From Spirochaetia bacterium (GTDB lineage Bacteria > Spirochaetota > Leptospirae > Leptospirales > Leptonemataceae), in assembly GCA_016195395.1 (NCBI GenBank), contig JACPZR010000075.1:1-6024 (forward strand): 6,024 nt of DNA, written 5' to 3'. Numbering within the stretch: the first letter of the stretch is position 1; each line of letters begins with the position of its first letter. This document shows, piece after piece, positions 1 through 5,636 of this stretch. The position numbers were made by a program, and so were the translations under genes. The notes beneath the pieces are model-generated. The model did not search any database. It was given only the letters and a program-made list of their open reading frames with translations, and was not told the origin of the DNA.

Positions 1-72
1 GGGGACGATTTCCGTCATTACGGGGATCATGGCCCGGACGAGGTCGCCGGCTTCGGAGGTCTTTCGTGACAT
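1..72 (-). CDS. Possible 5' end of a divergent gene, runs off the left edge
   Basis: Read on the minus strand from an ATG at 72, the edge encodes 24 residues beginning MSRKTSEAGDLVRAM and staying open to position 1. The codons are rich in G or C at the third position, as in the genes nearby. The frame is also open upstream to a stop at 141-139. An alternative TTG start at 105-103 has an AAAAGGA element eight bases before it and would add PIIYDVALAD; that start would overlap the plus-strand lipoprotein gene. The ATG at 72 has no clear ribosome binding site. A rival reading is the tail of a plus-strand gene in frame 2, ending with TAG at 92-94 directly before the lipoprotein start. That frame shares its third codon positions with the minus frame, so composition cannot decide between them. 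I do not recognise the product. Low confidence. Confidence 0.3.
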   Translation of the reverse strand, partial: MSRKTSEAGDLVRAMIPVMTEIVP

Positions 73-94
73 ATCAGCGAGAGCAACGTCGTAG

Positions 95-556
95 ATGATA
101 GGCAAAAAGGGAATCCTTTTCTCATTCTTACCGGGCGCTTATTGCGTCTTTTTCCTGCTTACGGGCTGCTATTCGGTAGAGTTTCAGCCCTCGGAAGACT
201 ACGCAAATATGCGCAAACCGGCCATAGATGACGTGGTGGTGCTCTCGAAGCGCCCGTCACATCCGGTGAAGGTATTAGGAACGCTCATTGTCCGGGATTT
301 CAGCGGCGAAATCGACGATCCGGGATTCGTGTCGCTTCTGCGACGAGAGGCGCGGAAACGCGGAGCCGAAGGTGTCTGGATCACCGAGCGCAGGCTCCAC
401 AAGCAGTCGATCGGAACGTATTCTAACTCCGCCAGCACAGACCGGCGACAGTCACCTTCCTACCAACCCGCGCTGACGGGCGCCATTGAAACTGAGCTCG
501 GCGTGGTGACGGTCACACTCTTTGTGTTCGAGTCGAGGGGCAAGGATGCTCACTAG
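95..556 (+). CDS. Small lipoprotein with a GAD-type (RcsF/DUF4156-like) domain
   Basis: The 153-residue product starts with a basic n-region (K4, K5), a hydrophobic stretch to about residue 22, and a lipobox LTGC with the lipidation cysteine at C25. It should be exported by Sec, processed by signal peptidase II and anchored to a membrane. Residues 46-97 follow a pattern seen in small envelope lipoproteins: a strand with VVVL, a short loop with P, VKVLGTLIV, then a helix ending in ARKRGAEGVWI. This resembles the RcsF/DUF4156 type of alpha/beta fold, but no catalytic residues are visible and the assignment is by pattern only. Residues 105-125 are polar and probably disordered, and the last strand is GVVTVTLFVFES. 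The ATG at 95 is preceded by only a weak GAGAG element. Its stop overlaps the next gene by 11 bases, so the two are probably co-translated. Function unknown. Confidence 0.72.
   Translation: MIGKKGILFSFLPGAYCVFFLLTGCYSVEFQPSEDYANMRKPAIDDVVVLSKRPSHPVKVLGTLIVRDFSGEIDDPGFVSLLRREARKRGAEGVWITERRLHKQSIGTYSNSASTDRRQSPSYQPALTGAIETELGVVTVTLFVFESRGKDAH
535..540 (+). promoter_or_regulatory. Ribosome binding site fixing the ATG start at 546
   Basis: GAGGGG lies five bases before the ATG at 546. The same frame also has a TTG at 522, which would add eight residues (MCSSRGAR) but has no purine-rich element at a suitable distance. The ATG at 546 is therefore preferred. The site lies inside the end of the lipoprotein gene, which favours translational coupling. 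Confidence 0.6.
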
Positions 557-1022
557 GCCGGGAATCAGCATCGACCCCGCGGGACGCTGGTGGTTTCAAG
601 GCAATGAAATCACGAATCCGGAAATTCTCGCCTACTTCAGAACCCAGCTCCATCGCGATCCCGACGGCACCTACTTTATTCACAATGAGTATGAAGGCCG
701 GACAGAAAAAGCCGTGCTCGACGTTGTGCAAGGCTTTCCTAACTTTGTGACGCGCGTCACGCGCACTGGAGCGCAATTTCAGGCCGACACGGCTTCGGGC
801 GGCGTTATTCACGCGCTCGCATCGGACTTCATGATGTGCGATGAGGTGACGCTTGTGCTTGTTTCACAGACCGGCGTGCCGCACCGATTGGCCCGGGGAG
901 CCATGGCAATGCTCGCCGATTACCTGGAAGAAGAGAAGATCAGCGGATCGTTTCAGCTGGTAGTGGACGGGCAGTCCACCAATATCCGCAGAGCAGATTG
1001 CGCAGCGTTCTTTTCGGCATGA
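546..1022 (+). CDS. Hypothetical cytoplasmic protein, DUF1285-like
   Basis: This encodes 158 residues from the ATG at 546. There is no signal peptide or membrane segment, so the product is probably cytoplasmic. The N-terminal part (residues 6-50) reads GISIDPAGRWWFQGNEI, then an LAYF helix, RDPDGTYFI and an NEYEGR loop. That spacing of 'G-I-x-I-D-x-x-G-x-W-x-x-x-G' followed by 'D-G-x-Y' recalls the DUF1285 group of uncharacterised bacterial proteins. The match is from memory of the pattern and was not searched. Residues 56-145 contain several predicted strands (AVLDVVQGFP, VTLVLVS, SFQLVVDG) and a helix around 116-130. The gene overlaps the lipoprotein gene by 11 bases, pointing to a two-gene unit whose products may work together. 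No catalytic motif stands out. The role is unknown, but it is very likely a real gene given its coding composition, ribosome binding site and family-like N-terminus. Confidence 0.75.
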   Translation: MLTRPGISIDPAGRWWFQGNEITNPEILAYFRTQLHRDPDGTYFIHNEYEGRTEKAVLDVVQGFPNFVTRVTRTGAQFQADTASGGVIHALASDFMMCDEVTLVLVSQTGVPHRLARGAMAMLADYLEEEKISGSFQLVVDGQSTNIRRADCAAFFSA

Positions 1023-1115
1023 TCCGGCCCTCATTATGCTATGACGCAAATCATACGTACTCAATCAATGTAGAGGGTGCAGAATCCGCGGCCCTTCCTT
1101 TTAACTAGACCCGAT

Positions 1116-1138
1116 CAGAGTCGAGCAGTCTCGCTCTG
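1116..1138 (+). promoter_or_regulatory. Imperfect hairpin just upstream of the kinase start
   Basis: CAGAG-T-CGAG pairs with CTCGCTCTG around a CAGT loop, giving a nine-base-pair stem with one bulged T. It ends 15 bases before the kinase GTG start. It is not followed by a T run (only TT, then CAGG), so it is a poor intrinsic terminator. It could be an operator or a structure in the 5' leader that affects translation of the kinase. The rest of the 1023-1153 gap shows no promoter that I can defend. Confidence 0.3.
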
Positions 1139-1153
1139 TTCAGGTTTGGCTAA

Positions 1154-3571
1154 GTGAAACAGGATAGGATTCGAAGCGGTCCCGTAAGACGCGTCACTAC
1201 AGCCTTCATTGCGGCGGTAGCCGGCTCTTTTATCTTAATTGCCGCAGCGGCATCGGTGATCGGCTACCGGCGTTTCCAAGAGGAACTTCGTCATCATCTC
1301 GACGAGGACATGAATACCGCATTCTTGATTGCACAGATAACGCGCGAACACGAGAAGGGGTCCCTCCTGATATGGGACTCTTATGCGAGGCGGCCTCCCT
1401 TCGTGGAGTCCGTCGCGGCGAGGACCACGACAATCCGCATTCTCGATTCAGACGGCCGTGTTCTTTACGGCAGTGACGGCCAACACACCGACACGGCGGC
1501 CGTCTACGGCTCTTATGCCGAAGTGACGCAGGCTCTGAACCGCAAAGAGAACCGGATCGAACTGAATTACACAGGCAGATGGATTGACAAAATCTATCTG
1601 ACGATGGAACACATTGAGGGCATACACTGGACAGTGATCCTCGAGAGAAGACTCTCGGACACCCTCTGGTCGGAATTGAACGCATTTCTGGAGATTGGCG
1701 GAATTGCTGCGGCGGTGTTTCTACTGATCGCGTTTGCGCTGCTCCACTACAGAAACCTGGTCCAGCAGAGAGAGGCCTTCGCAAGGTACTACCAACTGGT
1801 GGAGCATTCTCCCGACACCGTCTACGTCTTTTCGGATAAGCACGGCGGACTCTACTACTCGCCGCGGGTCGAGACCCTCCTTGGGTATCCCCCCGACTAT
1901 CTCTATGCTCATCCGTTTCTGTGGCATGACTCTGTTCATCCCGACGACAAGGCCATCGTTACCCGGGCCATGAACGAGGCGGCCAATGGCAGGCCGTTTA
2001 CGATCGAGTATCGTCTACAAGATGCGAACGGACAATGGCACTGGATCTATGACAGGTCAATGAAGCAGGAGCTGCAAAGCGGGGAGACCGTGATTGAAGG
2101 GCTGGCCGCTGACACCACGGAACGCAAGGCGGTGGAAGATTCCCTCCAGAAGAGCAAGTCGATTCTTGCCGAGACCCAGCGGATTGCGAAGATCGGCGGC
2201 TGGGAGTATGACGTTGCAACGAATACCGGCACGTTCACGGACGAGGTGTTTCGCATCTACGGAACGGAGATTCACAATCCGGACGACGGCAGCAAATACT
2301 ACCACCCCGATGACAAAGAACAGGTCATGCACGCATTCACGAGGGCCATCCAGGAAAGGCGCCCGTATGACTTGGAGGCGCGGCTTGTAGATGCCGGCGG
2401 AGCCGTCCGCTGGGTCAGAACCATCGGCCATCCGGTTGTGGAAAACGACAAGGTGGTGAGGGTCATCGGAACACTAATGGACATCACAGACCGCAAACAT
2501 GCGGAGGCAGAACTCAAAGAGGCAGAGATAAAGCAGCACCAACTGGAAGAGGAGCTCCTGCAATCCCGAAAACTTGAAAGCCTCGGCACATTAGCCAGCG
2601 GCATTGCCCACGATTTCAACAACATCCTCGGCATCATTCTGGGTCACGCGCAGCGGTTGAAACAAATGGGGCCGCCCTCCGGCGGCGCATCGAAAAGCAT
2701 TGATGCAATTGAAAGCTCCGCCGTGCGCGGCGCGTCGCTCGTGAGCAAACTCCTGACGTTCGCGCACAAAAGCGAGTCGGACTCCCAGCCGCTGTTTGTC
2801 AACGACCTCGTTCAGGAAATCTCGCAGCTGGTTGGGGCCACGTTTGCAAAATCCATCAGCGTGACCACGACGACCCAGGACGGTCTCCCTCCCATCCTCG
2901 CGGATTCTGCTCAACTTCACCAGGTGCTCTTGAATCTCTGCGTGAACGCCCGCGACGCCATGCCCAGCGGAGGGAGACTCTCCATCGAAACAAAGAGCGT
3001 TGGGAAGTCCGATGTGCCAAGCCAGCTCCATAACGCCCAGGCCGAAACATATGTTCTCGTGACTGTATCAGATACGGGGGTGGGAATGAACGAGGACACA
3101 AAACGACGCATATTTGATCCGTTCTTCACAACGAAAGACATCAACAAAGGCACAGGTCTTGGACTCTCTCTTGTATGGTCGATCCTCCAGGCACATAAAG
3201 CGACGATCGCCGTGGACAGCGCCCCCAATCAAGGCACCACGTTTCGTATGTACTTCCCGGCCGCTTCGATTCCACCCGCGTCAACACCACCTCGCGAACG
3301 CGCAGAGGCATCACGCGGGGGTTCGGAGACAATTCTCGTGATCGAGGATGAGCCCTACCTCTCAGAACTCCTGACGATTCACCTGACGGAAGCGGGGTAT
3401 AACGTGATCGCGGCCGCCGATGGGGAAGAAGGCGTTGCCCTCTTTCAACAGCGCCACAAGGATATTGCCCTCACGCTGACCGACTTGGGACTGCCGCGTC
3501 TCCCTGGTGACGCCGTATTCAAGCAGATACGTATCAGGGCGTTAATCGATCAGAAGAAATCAGGGGCCTGA
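1154..3571 (+). CDS. Membrane-bound hybrid sensor histidine kinase with truncated receiver
   Basis: The 805-residue product is an inner-membrane sensor that should autophosphorylate on histidine and pass the phosphate to an aspartate. The order is: transmembrane helix about 15-37; extracytoplasmic sensor about 38-177, probably Cache-like; transmembrane helix about 178-198; PAS domains about 205-327 and 333-450, both of the PAS_3 type and each ending in a D-x-T-(E/D)-R-K motif; a charged coiled coil about 450-475; HisKA with IAHDFNN and the phosphoacceptor H486; and a HATPase domain. The HATPase has its N box at 594-602 (key N598), G1 as SDTGVGM at 639-645, F box IFDPFFTTK at 653-661 and G2 as GTGLG at 666-670. 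A receiver starts near 725 with E731, D732 and the phosphoacceptor D777 (LTDLGLP). It stops about 40 residues early, so the switch Ser/Thr and the conserved Lys are missing. The GTG start has only an AGG nine bases upstream. The ligand cannot be read from the sequence, and no partner regulator lies in the window. Confidence 0.93.
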   Translation: MKQDRIRSGPVRRVTTAFIAAVAGSFILIAAAASVIGYRRFQEELRHHLDEDMNTAFLIAQITREHEKGSLLIWDSYARRPPFVESVAARTTTIRILDSDGRVLYGSDGQHTDTAAVYGSYAEVTQALNRKENRIELNYTGRWIDKIYLTMEHIEGIHWTVILERRLSDTLWSELNAFLEIGGIAAAVFLLIAFALLHYRNLVQQREAFARYYQLVEHSPDTVYVFSDKHGGLYYSPRVETLLGYPPDYLYAHPFLWHDSVHPDDKAIVTRAMNEAANGRPFTIEYRLQDANGQWHWIYDRSMKQELQSGETVIEGLAADTTERKAVEDSLQKSKSILAETQRIAKIGGWEYDVATNTGTFTDEVFRIYGTEIHNPDDGSKYYHPDDKEQVMHAFTRAIQERRPYDLEARLVDAGGAVRWVRTIGHPVVENDKVVRVIGTLMDITDRKHAEAELKEAEIKQHQLEEELLQSRKLESLGTLASGIAHDFNNILGIILGHAQRLKQMGPPSGGASKSIDAIESSAVRGASLVSKLLTFAHKSESDSQPLFVNDLVQEISQLVGATFAKSISVTTTTQDGLPPILADSAQLHQVLLNLCVNARDAMPSGGRLSIETKSVGKSDVPSQLHNAQAETYVLVTVSDTGVGMNEDTKRRIFDPFFTTKDINKGTGLGLSLVWSILQAHKATIAVDSAPNQGTTFRMYFPAASIPPASTPPRERAEASRGGSETILVIEDEPYLSELLTIHLTEAGYNVIAAADGEEGVALFQQRHKDIALTLTDLGLPRLPGDAVFKQIRIRALIDQKKSGA

Positions 3572-3584
3572 TGCGGCCGCGCTG

Positions 3585-4610
3585 CTATTCTTCTTCTTCC
3601 GCGCGCGTGGAGCCCAGCAGTTCGTCCGGGATATCTTCGATTGTTTCCCCGATCTGAACGCACATCCGCGCGCCGATCCGGCCGGGACGTGACTTGAATT
3701 TCTTCCTGTCCCCTACCTTGATCAACATGTCCGACTTGATGTGCGTGGAACCCAGCTTGACAACGTCACCGATGGTCAGGTTCAAGATTTCCTGCAACGG
3801 AAGTTCCACCTCGCCCACTTCGCAGCGCAGCGGAATTTCCACCTGGTCCAGACGTTCCTGAATGATCGCTTTGTTCTCGTCAGATTCGCCGCGGCGGATC
3901 GATGAATACCAATACTGCGCGGACAACTTGGAAATAATCGGTTCAATGGTGATGTAGGGAATGCAGAGGTTGGTCATACCTTCCACGTCGCCCACTTTCG
4001 TTTCTAGCGTAATCAACACCACCATGTCATTGGGCGGCACGATCTGCGCAAACTGCGGGTTGGTTTCAATGTTACCCAAACGCGGCCGCAGATCGATCAC
4101 AGTCGACCATGCCTCGCGGAGGTTCCCAAGAATCCGCACAATGATCCCTTCCATTACGGAAAGCTCAATGTCAGAGAGTTCCCGGCTGATCTTAGAGGGT
4201 TCACCCGGACCCCCAAAGAGGCGGTCGATAATCGTGAACGTGATACTTGGGTCGATCTCAAGAATCGCGGATCCCTTGAGCGGGTCCATATTGATGACCG
4301 CCAGCGTAGTGGGGTTTGGGATGGAACGGATGAATTCTTCGTAAGTGAGCTGATCCACAGAGCCCACGTGCACGCCCACAAGAGCGCGCAACTGCGCGGA
4401 CAGGGCCGTGGTGGTCAGACGCGCGAAGGTTTCGTGCATCATCTGGAGCGTGCGGATCTGGTCTTTTGAGAATTTGTCAGGACGACGAAAGTCGTAAATC
4501 TTTACTTTCTTTTGTTCACCGACGGCGCTGTAGTCATCCGGGTCCACTTCACCCGAAGAAATCGCGGATAATAGAGCATCGATCTCGTCTTGGGAAAGAA
4601 TCTCAGTCAT
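3585..4610 (-). CDS. fliM: Flagellar motor switch protein FliM
   Basis: FliM forms the cytoplasmic C ring together with FliG and FliN, and binds phosphorylated CheY to reverse rotation. The 341-residue length is normal for the family. The N-terminal CheY-binding peptide is clear (LSQDEIDALL, residues 5-14). The middle CheC-like domain carries the GGPGE motif at 133-137, part of the FliG-contacting surface. The C-terminal SpoA-like domain spans about 252-322 (VEIPLRCEVGEVELPLQEIL onward) and should pair with FliN. Segments such as YDFRRPDKFSKDQIRTLQMM and FTIIDRLFGG are close to spirochaetal FliM as I recall it. The C-terminus ends in an acidic EEEE run. No fliN, fliL or other flagellar gene is adjacent, so this copy lies outside a flagellar cluster here. 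It sits downstream of miaB and an exported protein. It converges with the kinase gene, with 13 bases between the stop codons. Confidence 0.97.
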   Translation of the reverse strand: MTEILSQDEIDALLSAISSGEVDPDDYSAVGEQKKVKIYDFRRPDKFSKDQIRTLQMMHETFARLTTTALSAQLRALVGVHVGSVDQLTYEEFIRSIPNPTTLAVINMDPLKGSAILEIDPSITFTIIDRLFGGPGEPSKISRELSDIELSVMEGIIVRILGNLREAWSTVIDLRPRLGNIETNPQFAQIVPPNDMVVLITLETKVGDVEGMTNLCIPYITIEPIISKLSAQYWYSSIRRGESDENKAIIQERLDQVEIPLRCEVGEVELPLQEILNLTIGDVVKLGSTHIKSDMLIKVGDRKKFKSRPGRIGARMCVQIGETIEDIPDELLGSTRAEEEE

Positions 4611-4615
4611 GGGCG

Positions 4616-4621
4616 CTCCTT
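4616..4621 (-). promoter_or_regulatory. Strong ribosome binding site of fliM
   Basis: On the minus strand AAGGAG is followed by a five-base spacer and the fliM ATG at 4610. It is the strongest Shine-Dalgarno element in the window and fixes the start. It suggests fliM is translated well even if it is read from a transcript that begins upstream. Confidence 0.8.
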
Positions 4622-4658
4622 ATCAACGTAGGTTTTCACGGATTCTCGTCAAAGCTTT

Positions 4659-4997
4659 TTATCTCAAAACCCGCGCAGAAACAAAGACAATCCGCCAGAA
4701 CCCATCCGCGTTATCGGCCTTTTCCAGGGTATACGTATACTCGTAGGTTACGTTGTAGCCGTTGGCTTCCCGGTCTGCCTGGACTTTCACAAACGCCCGC
4801 CCTCCGTCGATCACTTCGCCGTCGCGCGACCGCTCACGGTCCTGGGAAACGATCTTAAAGCGGCGGAGCCGGTCTGCGGGGTGATGCGTCAGATACTTGG
4901 AGAATTCCGAGAGAATCTCCGGCCGGTCTTCATCGGGCGACTGGACGTAACGCGCAGAGAATCGGTCATAGGCTGTGATATACTTGCGGAGCTCCAC
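4659..4997 (-). CDS. C-terminal part of exported protein, split off by a frameshift
   Basis: This 112-residue frame starts formally at a GTG at 4997, but that start has no ribosome binding site. The same frame runs back to a stop at 5027-5025 and encodes protein-like sequence before the GTG (VRANHLKY, third positions nearly all C). It is therefore more likely the 3' part of the gene upstream than an independent gene. The product has a long N-terminal helix (VELRKYITAYDRFSARY), a polar middle, then strands: GRAFVKVQ, NVTYEYTYTLEK and FWRIVFVSARVLR. A helix followed by a curved sheet ending in 'FWRI-V' suggests an NTF2-like fold, though this is only a pattern judgement. Alone it would lack a signal peptide and remain in the cytoplasm; joined to the upstream part it would be exported. 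Function unknown. The fliM start lies 48 bases after its stop. Confidence 0.6.
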   Translation of the reverse strand: MELRKYITAYDRFSARYVQSPDEDRPEILSEFSKYLTHHPADRLRRFKIVSQDRERSRDGEVIDGGRAFVKVQADREANGYNVTYEYTYTLEKADNADGFWRIVFVSARVLR

Positions 4998-5586
4998 GTA
5001 TTTGAGGTGGTTGGCGCGGACGCTCTACAAAAAGACGCGCGGTATTCCGCGACCGAACGAACATGTTCTGGCGCGCATCGGGATAGTAATAGCCGGTGAT
5101 GCGGTACTCTGACCCGGGCGGCAGTCGGTAGAAGTCGTTCAGGAAGACGCGCTTTTCGAACGTCTCCCCCGGATGAAGTATGATCTCTTTGGACCGATCG
5201 CCTTGAAGGCTGACTACGGTCTTGTCGCCGTTTTCACGCTTCTGAAATCGGGGCTTGTCAAACTGCATCGGGATTTCACGGCCGGTCTTGTCGGTCACCA
5301 TAAACTGGAATGTGCGGGCCGGGTCATTTGATGGATAGACGCGGATCACCTGCGTGCCGGTATTTGAGACGCGGAAGCGGACGGGAATATCCTCGCCCAC
5401 ACGGTACATGGTCCTGTCGAAATCGAGCGCAACTTCTGCGTAGCGGCTCCATACGTTGACAGTGGCATCGCCGCGGGCGTCGCGTGTCTGGCCGATTACG
5501 GGCGCGGACAAGAGGAGAGCTATTCCAGCCCCCAGTGTCCACAAAAAGCATGGCTGTGATTGTATGCGGGATCCCAGTCCTCTCAT
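4966..5586 (-). CDS. Exported beta-sandwich (BsuPI-like) protein, 5' part of a frameshifted gene
   Basis: The 206-residue frame begins with a signal peptide: R2 and R7, a hydrophobic core at about 14-31, and a likely cut after VIG at 32. Residues 51-187 look like an Ig-type beta sandwich: VALDFDRTMYRVGEDIPVRF, then SNTGTQVIRVYPSND, then alternating strands, a basal loop RLPPGSEYRITGYY, and RNTARLFVE. The 'Y-x-x-G-E-x-I-x-V-x-F-x-V-x-N-x-G' pattern resembles the BsuPI/intracellular proteinase-inhibitor domain common in secreted proteins. After E188 the frame turns arginine- and proline-rich with poor third-position G+C and stops after 18 residues. The other frame carries good coding sequence from that point. 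The gene probably once encoded one protein of about 308 residues. A purine-rich AAGAGGAAG precedes the ATG at 5586. Probably periplasmic, possibly binding another envelope protein; no enzymatic residues are visible. Confidence 0.72.
   Translation of the reverse strand: MRGLGSRIQSQPCFLWTLGAGIALLLSAPVIGQTRDARGDATVNVWSRYAEVALDFDRTMYRVGEDIPVRFRVSNTGTQVIRVYPSNDPARTFQFMVTDKTGREIPMQFDKPRFQKRENGDKTVVSLQGDRSKEIILHPGETFEKRVFLNDFYRLPPGSEYRITGYYYPDARQNMFVRSRNTARLFVERPRQPPQIRGAPQVYHSL
5018..5025 (-). other. Probable single-base frameshift site joining the two halves
   Basis: Upstream of this point the frame ending at 4966 has good coding composition and protein-like sequence (NTARLFVE). Downstream that frame uses codons such as CAA, CCA, CCT, ATA and GGA, while the frame ending at 4659 uses GTC CGC GCC AAC CAC CTC. 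Skipping one base around 5022 joins RLFVE directly to VRANHLKYVEL. The T run at 5033-5029 cannot be the site, because the second frame has a TAG just after it at 5027-5025. That also argues against programmed slippage there. It is either a real mutation or a sequencing or assembly error. Confidence 0.65.
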
Positions 5587-5636
5587 CTTCCTCTTATTAT
5601 CGGCCGATTTGGCCGTTCCAAAAGGAATTTGGGCCC

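Noticed and set aside
522..545. TTG at 522 as the start of the DUF1285-like protein
   Set aside because: There is no ribosome binding site before it, while GAGGGG sits correctly before the ATG at 546, and the family-like sequence begins after that ATG.
752..776. GC-rich palindromic stretch (GACGCGCGTC and neighbours) as an operator
   Set aside because: It lies within a coding sequence and fits the local codon use; nothing else supports a binding site.
1230..1784. Minus-strand frame of 184 codons inside the kinase gene
   Set aside because: It is antisense to the membrane and sensor region of a kinase with clear motifs in the plus frame. Its product is rich in Arg, Ser and Pro, as expected for a shadow frame.
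2057..2431. Minus-strand frame of 124 codons over the PAS region
   Set aside because: It shows no domain or ribosome binding site, and the plus strand encodes two clear PAS domains here.
2591..3031. Minus-strand frame of 146 codons over the kinase core
   Set aside because: The opposite strand here carries the H box and N box in the correct order, so this frame is a shadow.
4466..4858. Plus-strand frame of 130 codons spanning the fliM start and its upstream gap
   Set aside because: It crosses the fliM ribosome binding site and two minus-strand genes, and its product is rich in Arg, Ser and Pro with no recognisable pattern.
5029..5033. Programmed frameshift on the run of five T (minus strand) in the exported protein gene
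   Set aside because: Shifting there into the downstream frame meets a TAG at 5027-5025 at once, so slippage on this run cannot yield the joined protein.
5601..5636. Terminator between miaB and the exported protein gene
   Set aside because: The inverted repeats are only four to six base pairs long and no T run follows in the miaB direction.
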